Source of the DNA: CAYNTG01 sp964400105 | GTDB taxonomy: Bacteria > UBP14 > UBA6098 | Direction: 5' to 3' | Assembly: GCA_964400105.1 (NCBI GenBank) | Contig: CAYNTG010000003.1 | Coordinates: forward strand, 1-60,559 | Length of the DNA stretch: 60,559 bases | Part shown: positions 8,212 through 16,841 of the stretch, piece after piece | Layout: each line of letters begins with the position of its first letter | How positions within the stretch are numbered: the first letter of the stretch is position 1 | Notes under the pieces: model-generated | The model's database searches: none | What the model saw: the letters and a program-made list of their open reading frames with translations, nothing else | What the model was told of the DNA's origin: nothing | Translations under genes and position numbers: made by a program

Positions 8212-9404
8212 TTTCCCTCTTTTCGTTTGGCTTTCTTTCCATTTAAAATTTGGACAAGCCTCGAATATCCATCCGGATCGCCAGCCTTCATTCTGTCCAA
8301 TCCCTCAGACCCTAAAATCCAGAGCGAGAGCAATATACTTCCGCCGACCAGCGCGAGAAACACTATAACAGACCGCCTCGGTCGATCCTTTTTCTGCGGA
8401 ACTCCCGCATGTGACAGGATTTGCAGAACCGGCGTATCCTTCTTTTCCTCGATACAGGCCTGTTCGTATTGCTGAACGAGATATTCGTAAAGCACCTCCT
8501 GGATAGTAAGATCCCGGAACAGGCGGGCGTAATCCATCGCTATCTCCGGAATATCCAGAAGACCGAACGGATTCGATGTTCCCTCGCCGGTTTTGATCGC
8601 GTCCATCTGCTTTCGGAGAGTTTTTATTCTCGAACGGACGTCTCCGACCTCGCCGTGGGCGGATTTTCTGCTGGATTCGAGAATTCCAAGCTCGACCTGC
8701 GCGACCATGATCTCCGCCTCGATCTGGGATGCGCTTTCGATAGCGACGCGCGTTTGATCCTCCATCGAAAATGTGCCGTGTTCCTTTTGAAAAGCCGTGA
8801 ACGTAGATTCGGATTCGGCGAGCGAGACCTCGGTTTCGGAGAGGCGTTTCTCGATAAATTTTCGTGTTGCGCCGGCTGTTCCCGCCCGAAGGTTTCGATT
8901 GATAAAATCGAGGTTATCGACGATAGAGTTCGTAATCTTTGCCGAAAGCGCCTGGTCTTTGGCCTCATAGCATATCTTGAGGATGCCCTCGCCGGTTACC
9001 TCGATATCCATATGGCCGCGAACGATTTTTCTCAGCCGCTCTTGAATGGATTGCCCATATCTTTCGTCGAGGAAAAACTCCTCGATCAGCGTATCGACCA
9101 TCGCGTTCGATGAGATCAACGCGCTCCAAAGATCGGATTCCGTCGTCATCATCGGGAGAACGTAATCGCCGCCGCCACCGCCCATGCTCATTATGCCGGT
9201 AACGAGGTTCGCCATCGTTCCCATGCCGGTGCTGGAGCGATATGGCGGCATAACCTCGGCCTCGGCCTTATACCATTTTGGAAAAAACGAGGCTATCCCG
9301 AACGATAATACCGCGATAAGGATGGAGCCGAAGATGATAAATCTCCATCGTTCGAGCAAAGCCCATAGCCACCAATAAGTATTTTCGATGTCGTGTTTAT
9401 TCAT
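8208..9404 (-). CDS. Wzz/chain-length determinant protein
   Basis: A polysaccharide co-polymerase of 398 residues. One membrane helix lies near the N-terminus (FIIFGSILIAVLSFGIASFF), followed by a large periplasmic part with a long coiled coil (about residues 170-290). A second helix near the C-terminus (VIVFLALVGGSILLSLWIL) is preceded by the usual PxxP-type region, PQKKDRPRRS. No tyrosine-kinase domain is fused. I start it at the ATG at 9404 because the upstream gene stops at 9407-9409 and the protein then begins MNKHDIENTYWW, whereas an upstream in-frame start would add 30 non-conserved residues. It partners with the Wza-like exporter to control chain length or export of surface glycan. 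Confidence 0.88.
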   Translation of the reverse strand: MNKHDIENTYWWLWALLERWRFIIFGSILIAVLSFGIASFFPKWYKAEAEVMPPYRSSTGMGTMANLVTGIMSMGGGGGDYVLPMMTTESDLWSALISSNAMVDTLIEEFFLDERYGQSIQERLRKIVRGHMDIEVTGEGILKICYEAKDQALSAKITNSIVDNLDFINRNLRAGTAGATRKFIEKRLSETEVSLAESESTFTAFQKEHGTFSMEDQTRVAIESASQIEAEIMVAQVELGILESSRKSAHGEVGDVRSRIKTLRKQMDAIKTGEGTSNPFGLLDIPEIAMDYARLFRDLTIQEVLYEYLVQQYEQACIEEKKDTPVLQILSHAGVPQKKDRPRRSVIVFLALVGGSILLSLWILGSEGLDRMKAGDPDGYSRLVQILNGKKAKRKEGK

Positions 9405-9406
9405 TA

Positions 9407-10645
9407 TCAATCCCGGAAAGCTATTATATAAATTGCCGATGCGAAACTTCCGATCTGTCCGAGGCTTTTCATCCCCTCGTTGATCACATACCACGGCGAT
9501 GTGCCGATCATGATAACATCCCCTCTGCGTATATCTCCGGCCCGGCGAACGCCCATTTTTTTGCCGTTGCGAATGACCTTAACCTTGTTTGCCGATCCCT
9601 CCGTCGATATTCCGCCCGCCATGGCGACATATATAGCATATCCGGAGCCTGCGATGAACGGCACGGATCCGCCTTTCGTTACCCTTCCTCCGACATAGAC
9701 GGAATCCGGCAAGGTTTTGAAGAAGATGCTGTCGCCGCTGTGAATACCGGAATTTGCGCCTTCGCCGAGGAGGTTCACCGAGTATATCTCGCCGTCGCGA
9801 ATAAGCTCTATATCTGAGATGTCTATCATTTCCCGATCCGCTCCAACCTTCCGCATTAGATCGCCAACTCCGTCGTCGTGGTCAAAATTGACGACCGAGC
9901 CGGAATATCCCGCACCGAACAGGAAAACCGCAGGTCTCGATGTATCGACTCCCGGAACGACGACGATATCGCCATCCAGCAGTGTTGGATTTTGAGTGAG
10001 ATCGCCGGATCGAAGAAATTCCGTGAGATCGAGCACCTTTTCCACGCCGTCCCGAACGAGTTTGACGCGGCCGATATCGGCATTCGTGATGTTGCCGCCG
10101 GCCATTTCTATCGCGGAATGAACGCGATTGACAGCGCTAACCGTCTGTGCGCCCGGAACATTCACCATTCCGACGACGGTCACGATAAAGAGCCTCGCCG
10201 TCGTGAGAGAAGAGGAGATGTCTTCCTCTTGGAAGACCGTAGCGAGGCTTTTTTGAATGCTCGACTTGGCCTCTTTCAATGTCGAACCCGCGATCATTAC
10301 CGCAGATGTATATGGGAGCACGATCGAGCCGTCCGCGCCGACGATTATCGTGTATTGTTCCTCGACGCCGCCTGCGATGCTTATTGTGAAACGATCTCCC
10401 GGCCCGACGATATATTCGTTCTCATCGACCGCGCCTGCCAGCGGGACATAATCCGCGAGTTTTTCGATTGCCATCTTCTTTTTTTCGAGTTCGCGAAGCT
10501 TTTCATCGAGTGTGAAAGTGGCCCCGCGAATGTTATTGGAGGTCATTTTTTCACGGGAAATCCCGATCTGAGAGGGCATCTCTTGCGCAAAGCAAACGGA
10601 AAAGGCCATAAAACACGCGAGAAAAATAATTATAAACGTCCTCAA
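9407..10645 (-). CDS. Wza-type polysaccharide export protein (SLBB domains)
   Basis: A 412-residue exporter. The signal peptide is MRTFIIIFLACFMAFSVCFA. A polysaccharide biosynthesis/export domain starts near residue 75 (DEYIVGPGDRFTISI), and SLBB-type beta-grasp repeats follow. No clear lipobox cysteine is present, unlike E. coli Wza. In the family the protein forms the outer-membrane channel through which capsule or exopolysaccharide leaves. The start is a TTG at 10645 that overlaps the rmlB stop and has a GGAGGTGA site before it. It sits between rmlB and Wzz, as expected for a glycan synthesis/export operon. Confidence 0.88.
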   Translation of the reverse strand: MRTFIIIFLACFMAFSVCFAQEMPSQIGISREKMTSNNIRGATFTLDEKLRELEKKKMAIEKLADYVPLAGAVDENEYIVGPGDRFTISIAGGVEEQYTIIVGADGSIVLPYTSAVMIAGSTLKEAKSSIQKSLATVFQEEDISSSLTTARLFIVTVVGMVNVPGAQTVSAVNRVHSAIEMAGGNITNADIGRVKLVRDGVEKVLDLTEFLRSGDLTQNPTLLDGDIVVVPGVDTSRPAVFLFGAGYSGSVVNFDHDDGVGDLMRKVGADREMIDISDIELIRDGEIYSVNLLGEGANSGIHSGDSIFFKTLPDSVYVGGRVTKGGSVPFIAGSGYAIYVAMAGGISTEGSANKVKVIRNGKKMGVRRAGDIRRGDVIMIGTSPWYVINEGMKSLGQIGSFASAIYIIAFRD

Positions 10646-11592
10646 ACTTCACCTCCGAATCTTTCGGCAAATGTTAGAACCGTTTCGCGGAAACCCTTTT
10701 CGAATGAGATTTCCGGTCTCCAACCGAGAGCCTCGATTTTAGATCTATCGACGGCATAACGGAAATCGTGCCCCAGTCTATCGGTGACGTGCTCGATTCG
10801 ATCTTGTGGAAGGCCGAGAATTTCGAGCATCGTCCGAACGACCTCGATATTTTTGAGATGGTTATCGGCGCCGATATTGTAGATTTCTCCGATCTCGCCC
10901 CGGTCGAGAATCGTTTTTATCGCACGGCAGTTATCGCGGACGTGAAGCCAGTCGCGCTGCTGCTTTCCAGAACCATAAACCGGAAGCTTCTCGCCGGCTA
11001 TCGCCTTTTTTACAAAAAATGGAATGAGCTTTTCCGGGAATTGGTTCGGCCCGTAATTATTCGTCGGGCGGGCGATCAGCGTCGGCACATCGAAGCTCAC
11101 GCGATATGCGTTGCATAGTGCATCGGCGGCGACCTTGCTGGCCGAATAGGGGGATGACGGCTTCATCGGGAAATCCTCGGTTGCAGCCCCATCGATCATA
11201 GGCCCATAGACCTCGTCGGTGCTTATCTGGAGAAACCTCTCGATATCGGATCCGCACAGCTTTTCCATCATGATGTAAACGCCTAAGATATTCGAGCGAA
11301 TGAACGGATCGGCCTCCGAGATGGAACGATCTACGTGGGTTTCCGCAGCGAAATTCACGATATGGCGGCAGCCATCGATAGCACGCTCGACGTCGTCCCC
11401 GTCGCTGATATCGCCTTTAAAAAATGTAACGTGCCGGTCGCTTAAAGCGCCATCGAGATTATCGAGATTTCCGGCATAGGTCAATTTATCGAGGATCAGA
11501 ATCTCGTCGTAATCACCATCTTCGAGGAGATATTTCACGAAATTAGAGCCGATAAAACCGGCTCCGCCGGTAACAAGTATCTTGTTTTCCAT
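10642..11592 (-). CDS. rmlB: dTDP-glucose 4,6-dehydratase RmlB
   Basis: A short-chain dehydrogenase/reductase-type enzyme (316 residues) that converts dTDP-glucose to dTDP-4-keto-6-deoxyglucose with bound NAD. The NAD-binding GGAGFIGS is at residues 9-16, the catalytic Thr-Asp-Glu is in QISTDEVYG, and YSASK carries the Tyr-Lys pair. KLTYAGNLDNL is the RmlB signature for the dTDP-sugar branch. It lies 13 bases after the RmlC-like gene and overlaps the exporter gene by 4 bases. RmlA and RmlD are not in the window, so the pathway must be completed elsewhere or lead to a different deoxysugar. Confidence 0.92.
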   Translation of the reverse strand: MENKILVTGGAGFIGSNFVKYLLEDGDYDEILILDKLTYAGNLDNLDGALSDRHVTFFKGDISDGDDVERAIDGCRHIVNFAAETHVDRSISEADPFIRSNILGVYIMMEKLCGSDIERFLQISTDEVYGPMIDGAATEDFPMKPSSPYSASKVAADALCNAYRVSFDVPTLIARPTNNYGPNQFPEKLIPFFVKKAIAGEKLPVYGSGKQQRDWLHVRDNCRAIKTILDRGEIGEIYNIGADNHLKNIEVVRTMLEILGLPQDRIEHVTDRLGHDFRYAVDRSKIEALGWRPEISFEKGFRETVLTFAERFGGEV

Positions 11593-11605
11593 TATCCTTT
11601 TCTAT

Positions 11606-12061
11606 TTAGCCGTTTTGCCGCGTCCAGTCGTATGGAATCGATGGGTCATTCCAGCTAAGGCGGTGTTCGTCCGGCTGCTTATAGTTATATGTGTTCGTGG
11701 GAATATTTACTATAATCGCTTCTTCGGTGCTAATACATTTCCAACCATGGTAAACCCCCGCAGGGACGGAAATCAGCATCGGCTTATGGATTCCGATGAA
11801 GAACTCGTTTAGTTCGCCGAATGTCGGAGATTCCTCTCTCGAATCGAAAAGCGCGACCTGAATCATGCCGTGAATACATGCGAAATTGTCCGTCTGGTGT
11901 TTATGGAAATGCCATGCCTTCACGACGCCCGGAATAGTGGTTGTGATATAGACCTGGCCGAATTTTTCGAAAGACTCGTCGTCGTTGCGTAGAAGTTCCA
12001 TAAGCCTTCCGCGTGCATCGGGAATCACATTTAGGCTCTTTGCTTTTACACCGTTGATCAT
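11606..12061 (-). CDS. dTDP-4-dehydrorhamnose 3,5-epimerase-family protein
   Basis: A small cupin enzyme (151 residues, shorter than the ~180 of classic RmlC). The motif GVVKAWHFHKHQTDNF occupies the place of the RmlC active-site His strand, and ISVPAGVYHGWKCIS is the second cupin strand. NTYNYKQPDEHRL near the end resembles the RmlC-like subfamily. It probably epimerises or isomerises the 4-keto-6-deoxy sugar made by RmlB next door. A ketoisomerase of the FdtA/QdtA kind is an alternative that would suit the DegT aminotransferase in the same string. A good AGGAG precedes the ATG. Confidence 0.82.
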   Translation of the reverse strand: MINGVKAKSLNVIPDARGRLMELLRNDDESFEKFGQVYITTTIPGVVKAWHFHKHQTDNFACIHGMIQVALFDSREESPTFGELNEFFIGIHKPMLISVPAGVYHGWKCISTEEAIIVNIPTNTYNYKQPDEHRLSWNDPSIPYDWTRQNG

Positions 12062-12075
12062 GGTTTCTCCTATCG

Positions 12076-13272
12076 TTATGACACTCTATTGTATGCAATT
12101 ACCCCTTCGCCCAAGATACGTATCGCACTCCTTAAATCCTTTTCTCGCAGGACATATGCCAACCGGGCCTCTGTCATTCCCATTCCGGGTGTAGCATAGA
12201 AGCCGGGGCCGGGAGCGATCATCGTTGTTTCGCCGTCGGATTCGAAGTCGGTTAGCATCCATTTTGCGAATCTTTCGATATCGTCCAGCGGAAGCGAGAC
12301 CATCATATAGAACGCGCCTTTCGGCTTGCGACAGAATGCGCCGTCGATCTTCGAGACCTCCTCGAACGCGACATCCCTGCGGTGGCGATATTCGTTCGAC
12401 ATCTTTTGAAAATAGTCTTCTTCAAGATTTTCGAGAATCGCGGTTGCGCCGACCTGCCCGATGGTCGGCGGACAGAGCCTCGCCTGCGCGAGCCGACAGG
12501 CGGCGTCGGTTACCTCTTTGTTTTTCGAGATCAGGCATCCGACCCGCGCGCCGCACGCGGAGAATCGCTTGCTTATCGAGTCGAGGAGTATCGCACGATC
12601 CTCGATTCCCGGTATGTGCATTATGCTCGTATGCTCGCCCTCGTAGATAAACTCCCGATAAACCTCATCCGAGATAACGAAGAGGTCGTGCCGTTTAGCG
12701 ATCCCGGCTATCGTTTCGACCTCGGTTTTTGTGAGGACGGTGCCGGTCGGATTGTTCGGCGAACAGATTAGTATCGCGCGTGTTTTGGGGCCGATCTTCG
12801 ATTCGATATCCTTCACCGGCGGAAGGTGATATCCATTTTCCGGATCGGTAGTCACCGGCACGAGATTGGCATTCGCCATCGCGGCATAACCGTTGTAGTT
12901 TGGATAGAACGGTTCGAAAACGACGATCTCGTCCCCCGGATCGCAGACGATCATCATAGCGAAAACGATAGCCTCGCTTCCGCCGGTCGTAACGACGAGA
13001 TTATCTGGCACGATCGGGATTCCGGCATTTTTATAATACTCGATAAGCCTATCGGCATAATTCGACAGACCGCGCGAGTTACCGTATGCCAGCACATTCG
13101 ACGGGTATTCGTGAATTGCATCCCAGTAGCTTGTCGGTGTCTCGATATCCGGCTGGCCGATATTGATTCGGTAGATTTTTTTGCCTGCTGCTCTTGCGGC
13201 ATCGGCGAACGGCACGAGTTTTCTTATCGGCGAAGATGGGACTCTTCCGACTCGTTTGCTTGTTTCGAGCAT
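12076..13272 (-). CDS. Class I/II PLP-dependent aminotransferase (aspartate-type)
   Basis: A fold-type I aminotransferase of 398 residues. The PLP lysine lies in DSISKRFSACG, the Asn/Asp pair in SPNNPTGTV and VISDEVYREF, and substrate carboxylate contacts in YRINIGQPD. The start at 13272 (MLETSKRVGRVP) is chosen because GGAGG lies 5 bases before it; a further upstream ATG at 13338 has no such site. It is the first gene of the minus-strand surface-glycan string, separated by 14 bases from the RmlC-like gene. Whether it serves sugar synthesis or general amino-acid metabolism is unclear. Confidence 0.9.
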   Translation of the reverse strand: MLETSKRVGRVPSSPIRKLVPFADAARAAGKKIYRINIGQPDIETPTSYWDAIHEYPSNVLAYGNSRGLSNYADRLIEYYKNAGIPIVPDNLVVTTGGSEAIVFAMMIVCDPGDEIVVFEPFYPNYNGYAAMANANLVPVTTDPENGYHLPPVKDIESKIGPKTRAILICSPNNPTGTVLTKTEVETIAGIAKRHDLFVISDEVYREFIYEGEHTSIMHIPGIEDRAILLDSISKRFSACGARVGCLISKNKEVTDAACRLAQARLCPPTIGQVGATAILENLEEDYFQKMSNEYRHRRDVAFEEVSKIDGAFCRKPKGAFYMMVSLPLDDIERFAKWMLTDFESDGETTMIAPGPGFYATPGMGMTEARLAYVLREKDLRSAIRILGEGVIAYNRVS

Positions 13273-13319
13273 TTTTCCTCCATTTAAATTTAAATGAAAT
13301 CTAAATAACAAATTTTTGT

Positions 13320-13348
13320 AATTAAACGCATGAAACAACGACTGTCAA
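13320..13348 (-). promoter_or_regulatory. Candidate sigma70-type promoter of the surface-glycan/ftsEX gene string
   Basis: The minus strand carries a perfect TTGACA (13343-13348), a 17-base spacer and TTAATT (13320-13325, 3 of 6 matches). It lies about 48 bases before the aminotransferase start. No other promoter-like site was noticed between the genes of this string. Confidence 0.4.
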
Positions 13349-13418
13349 GCGTATAAAAATGAGATTGATTTATCATATATCTTATTTGAAGCAATATCAA
13401 CATAAATGAACGATCTTC

Positions 13419-13446
13419 TTGATTAATATCGAAAAGTTATTAGATT
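13419..13446 (+). promoter_or_regulatory. Weak candidate promoter for the dehydratase/activator pair
   Basis: TTGATT (13419-13424), a 16-base spacer and TAGATT (13441-13446) lie about 30 bases before the ATG at 13477. Each box matches 4 of 6 positions, so chance is not excluded. Confidence 0.3.
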
Positions 13447-13476
13447 TAATCGATCATAATTTAATGGGGACGAACT

Positions 13477-14460
13477 ATGCGACGAATCGGGATCACAACT
13501 ACGATTCCACAGGAAATTATATGGGCGGCGGGAGATATCCCGGTCGATCTGAACAACGTGCTCATCGAATCGAAACGGAGGGACGATTTCCTTGCACGCG
13601 CCCGTCGCGATGGTTATCCGAGGACGATATGCCCATGGATAGCGGGGATTTACGGTGCCATTGTCGAGGAGCGATCCATCGATGCGCTCGTTGTCGTAAC
13701 ACAGGGGGATTGCTCGAATACACATGCGCTCGCCGAGACTATCGAGGATGCGGGAATAGAGGTTATCCCATTTGCATTTCCATACGACGGGAATAAAATA
13801 CTTCTCGAAGCCGAGATGCTCCACCTTGCTGAAAGATTGGGCACATCCTGGTCAAAAATTCTCGAATGGCACAAAAGGCTCGAAGACGCGCGGCGCTTGG
13901 CGTGGCGAATCGACGAATTGACATGGCTCGATAATAAGATCACCGGTTTTGAAAACCATCTTTGGTTGGTCACGACCTCCGATTTCAACGGAGATTTTGA
14001 GAAATATATCTCCGATGCGAGGGATTTAATCGACACAGCCGAGCTTCGGAAACCATTCGAAGAGGATGTTCGACTCGGTTATATCGGCGTTCCCCCGATC
14101 TTTCCGGAGATTTATGACGAATTTGAAGGGATGGGTGCGCGGGTGGTTTTCAACGAGACCCAACGTCAGTTTTCGCTTCCATATCCCGACGATGGAATAG
14201 TCGATGCGTTTGCCAAATACACATATCCGGCGAGCGTTTTCCGGCGTATCGAGGATATTAAATCGGAGATAGAGCGTCGTTCAATCGGTGGTATCGTGCA
14301 TTATACGCAGAGCTTCTGCTTTCGCCAGATCGAGGACCTGCTTTTCCGCAAATATCTCGGCGTTCCGGTTCTCACTGTCGAGGGCGAGAACGATTTCGAG
14401 ATGGACGAACGCACCCGCGTGCGCATGGAGGCTTTCGTGAAAATGTTGGAGCACAAATGA
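13477..14460 (+). CDS. 2-hydroxyacyl-CoA dehydratase (HgdB/BcrC-like) family protein
   Basis: A 327-residue protein of the HgdB/FldBC/benzoyl-CoA reductase-like family. It has exactly three cysteines, C52 (RTICPW), C79 (TQGDCSNTH) and C281 (TQSFCFRQ), in the places expected for the three Cys ligands of one [4Fe-4S] cluster. It overlaps the activator gene by 4 bases, so the two are coupled. Classical enzymes have two such subunits (alpha and beta); only one is present here, as in the YjiM/double-cubane branch, but the extra cysteines of that branch are missing. The substrate is unknown. The start ATG follows a GGGG-rich site. Confidence 0.82.
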   Translation: MRRIGITTTIPQEIIWAAGDIPVDLNNVLIESKRRDDFLARARRDGYPRTICPWIAGIYGAIVEERSIDALVVVTQGDCSNTHALAETIEDAGIEVIPFAFPYDGNKILLEAEMLHLAERLGTSWSKILEWHKRLEDARRLAWRIDELTWLDNKITGFENHLWLVTTSDFNGDFEKYISDARDLIDTAELRKPFEEDVRLGYIGVPPIFPEIYDEFEGMGARVVFNETQRQFSLPYPDDGIVDAFAKYTYPASVFRRIEDIKSEIERRSIGGIVHYTQSFCFRQIEDLLFRKYLGVPVLTVEGENDFEMDERTRVRMEAFVKMLEHK

Positions 14461-15370
14461 GAGATATACTCGCTATCGACATAGGTTCGCGTTCGGTCAA
14501 GATCGGCGTGATTCGGGAGAATGTGGAGCCGACGTTCGATATCTATGATACCGTCCTTTTTTTCTCCGATTTTGGTTCGCCGTCCTCGAGCGGATTCCGG
14601 TTAAACCTCGACCGTATCGGCGTTCGGGAAGATGTGCTCGTTCGTGCGACAGGTTATGGCCGAAACGCGATAAATATCGCCGGTGCCGAAGTCGTTCCGG
14701 AGATTCAAGCTCACGCTTCCGGCGCGGTAGTCCAGACCGGCCTCGATGATTTCACTCTGATCGATCTCGGCGGACAGGACAGCAAGATAATCTATGTCGT
14801 CGATGGCAGAGTAGAGGATTTTTATATGAACGACCGATGCGCCGCGAGCACCGGTCGATATATCGAGAATATGGCCTCGATACTTGGCATGTCGCTCGAA
14901 GAGATTTCTCGATACTCCGAGAATCCCGAGAAGCTTTCCGCGACCTGCGCCGTTTTCGGCGAAAGCGAACTCGTCGCTAAAATTGCAAAGGGGATCGATA
15001 AACACAGCCTCGCCGCCGGTGTTAATATGCAGATCGTCAAAAAAATCGCTCCGAAGATAGAATCACATCCACCGAAACGAATCGTTCTCGTCGGTGGAGT
15101 CGCGCTCAACCGGGCTATATCGAGAATCTTCGCTAAGAGATATTCGGTGCCTGTTATTATCCCAAAGCTTCCTCAATTCAACGCAGTCATCGGACTTTTG
15201 AAACCGACCCGGNNNNNNNNNNNNNNNNNNNNNNNNNNNNNNNNNNNNNNNNNNNNNNNNNNNNNNNNNNNNNNNNNNNNNNNNNNNNNNNNNNNNNNNN
15301 NNNNNNNNNNNNTATCCCAAAGCTTCCTCAATTCAACGCAGTCATCGGACTTTTGAAACCGACCCGGTGA
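14457..15370 (+). CDS. Acyl-CoA dehydratase activase (BadF/BcrA/HgdC ATPase), interrupted by a false gap
   Basis: An ASKHA-fold ATPase that hydrolyses ATP to push low-potential electrons onto the partner dehydratase. The features are DIGSRSVKIG at the N-terminus, LIDLGGQDSK as phosphate-binding loop 2, cluster-ligand cysteines in NDRCAAST and SATCAVFGES, and VLVGGVALN near the end. A 100-N block (15213-15312) interrupts the sequence, but the 55 bases before and after it are identical. Removing 155 bases gives a complete 252-residue protein ending NAVIGLLKPTR, the expected HgdC length. It is coupled to the dehydratase by a 4-base overlap. Confidence 0.88.
15213..15312. other. Assembly gap (100 N), probably spurious
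   Basis: The 55 bases at 15158-15212 are repeated exactly at 15313-15367. This is the pattern left when a scaffolder places Ns between two contigs that in fact overlap. The gene across it becomes intact when one copy and the Ns are removed. Confidence 0.9.
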
Positions 15371-15417
15371 TCGAGGTTAAATAAGTCGCCCTTCGGGGTT
15401 ATCGTAGGCGGTGGGCA
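15361..15417 (+). repeat. Dispersed repeat, short copy A
   Basis: The segment starting GACCCGGTGATCGAGGTT aligns with copy B 80-90 bases further on (GATCCGGCGACCGAGGTT). It shares AAT-A-G-CGCC-TTC-GGGTT-TCG and the later TAGGC-GTG word, but lacks the middle CACAGACGTGCTTCC block. The stop codon of the activase lies inside its start. Confidence 0.5.
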
Positions 15418-15752
15418 ATGGTCGCCAGCGGCGACAGGCAAGGCCGGATCCGGCGACCGAGGTTGAATGAAGCGCCGTTCCGGGTTGTCGCACAGACGTG
15501 CTTCCTTTGGTCTTAGGCAGTGCTTTTCGCTTGAAACCACGCCCCTTCCACCTCGATGTCACAAAATTTGCGATTGCAAATTTCGCGCCTTCGCCCCGGT
15601 CGTTTCGACTGTTTCGACTTCGCTCAACAACCAGCTCAACGACCGCGCGAAAACAGCAGGAGGATAGGAGAGGAATGAACCGTGCTCTAATAATACATAG
15701 GTAATTAGTTACGTTTTGGCACAAGATCGCAGAGATATTTAACGCCAATAAT
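15371..15752. other. Intergenic with repeats, no gene seen
   Basis: Between the activase stop and the 3' end of apbE there is no credible gene. It holds repeat copies A and B, a GTCGCC/GGCGAC hairpin (15421-15435) and low-complexity GC-rich sequence. A TGGCAC word at about 15717 is followed by a poor -12 element and has no gene in front of it. Confidence 0.6.
15440..15538 (+). repeat. Dispersed ~100-bp repeat, copy B
   Basis: This stretch aligns over almost its whole length with the reverse complement of 50231-50326. The identical core is GTCGCACAGACGTGCTTCCT, followed by -GGTC-TAGGC-GTG-TTTTCGCTTGAA in both copies. It lies in non-coding DNA each time. Copy A is a shorter neighbour. Confidence 0.75.
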
Positions 15753-16772
15753 TTAACGACCCTCCGAATCGAGATTACCCACAATTATCGAGCCGGTCGA
15801 GTCGAAAAACACCGCCTCGATATCCCGCCTCGACGATAGGAACCTCATGCCGTTGTCCGGCCCCATGACGAACAGCGCGGTCGATAATATATCGGCCGTT
15901 GCACCATCGCTCGCGATCACCGTAACGGCGGAGCATCTGCGCGCCGGTCTTCCAGTCGCTGGATCCAATATATGATGATAACGAACTCCATCCTCGACAA
16001 AATAGCGTTGATAATCCCCTGCGGTCGCGCATGAAAAACCTGAATCGAGCTTAAATTTCGCTGCTATCTCATTCGGCGATCTCGGGTCCTGAATCCCTAT
16101 CGCAAAGGATGAACTGTCCGATGATTTCGCGCGGATGTTGCCACCCAAATCGATTATAAACCGCTCGATTCCGGGGATCGTATCCAGGATCGCATAAATC
16201 GCATCCGCCGCCATCCCTTTTGCCAGGCCGCCTAAGTCGATACGCGGACTTAGGCCCGATTTGATCAATGTGTCGTTTTGTATCCGAATCGGATGGTGCA
16301 TCAGATCGATAGCCTCCGAGATTTCGCGCTCCGATGGAACATTTCCATCCCCCGCGAAATCCCATAGTAAAGCAAGGCCGCCGATGCGAATATCGAAATT
16401 GCCCCCCGACCACAAAATCGCCTCGAATCCCAATTTTAAGGCCTTCGACGTTCGATCCGTCAAAATCACCGACGTCTCCGAACGATTAACCACGGATAAA
16501 ATCGATTCTTCGGCGTAAATATCCAGCTCCGATTCCCACCTCGAAAGCTCCGTCCAAACCTCGTGAAATGCAGGCTCAAAATCTTGCCCATTCCGGCCTT
16601 CTATGGAGATTCGCACGATCGTGTCGAACATAACGCGCGTCTTGCTTATACTCGCCGACCGATCCGTCCCGCGATAACCTCCAGTAAAATAGATAGCGAT
16701 AGCTACCGCTATCAAAATTGCAATCATCGACAAGGTCGAGAAGGTCGAAATCTTTTTTCGAGAAGTCTCCAT
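15753..16772 (-). CDS. apbE: FAD:protein FMN transferase ApbE
   Basis: A 339-residue flavin transferase that attaches FMN covalently to a Thr of target proteins such as Rnf/Nqr subunits or flavin-dependent reductases. After a membrane anchor or uncleaved signal (MIAILIAVAIAIYFTGG, about 17-33), the ApbE domain shows RVMFDTIVRI, DLGGLAKGMAAD and DLGGNIRAKS. The late HHILDPATGRPA and ATADILSTALFVMG motifs bind FAD and Mg. It acts outside the inner membrane. It stands alone, with no target flavoprotein nearby. Confidence 0.92.
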   Translation of the reverse strand: METSRKKISTFSTLSMIAILIAVAIAIYFTGGYRGTDRSASISKTRVMFDTIVRISIEGRNGQDFEPAFHEVWTELSRWESELDIYAEESILSVVNRSETSVILTDRTSKALKLGFEAILWSGGNFDIRIGGLALLWDFAGDGNVPSEREISEAIDLMHHPIRIQNDTLIKSGLSPRIDLGGLAKGMAADAIYAILDTIPGIERFIIDLGGNIRAKSSDSSSFAIGIQDPRSPNEIAAKFKLDSGFSCATAGDYQRYFVEDGVRYHHILDPATGRPARRCSAVTVIASDGATADILSTALFVMGPDNGMRFLSSRRDIEAVFFDSTGSIIVGNLDSEGR

Positions 16773-16841
16773 AAGGTATTATACTAAGCGCGATGCCGAT
16801 CGAGGTCAATAGCATTTTCGACGAATAAAGCCATAATTGCC

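Noticed and set aside
12225..12771. Several plus-strand frames over the aminotransferase gene
   Set aside because: They are shadows of the clearly coding minus-strand aminotransferase, which has an intact PLP-lysine motif and Shine-Dalgarno sequence.
15717..15735. TGGCAC word followed by CGC, a possible sigma54 promoter
   Set aside because: The -12 element is poor (TCGC for TTGC) and no plus-strand gene lies downstream; the apbE gene ends here on the other strand.
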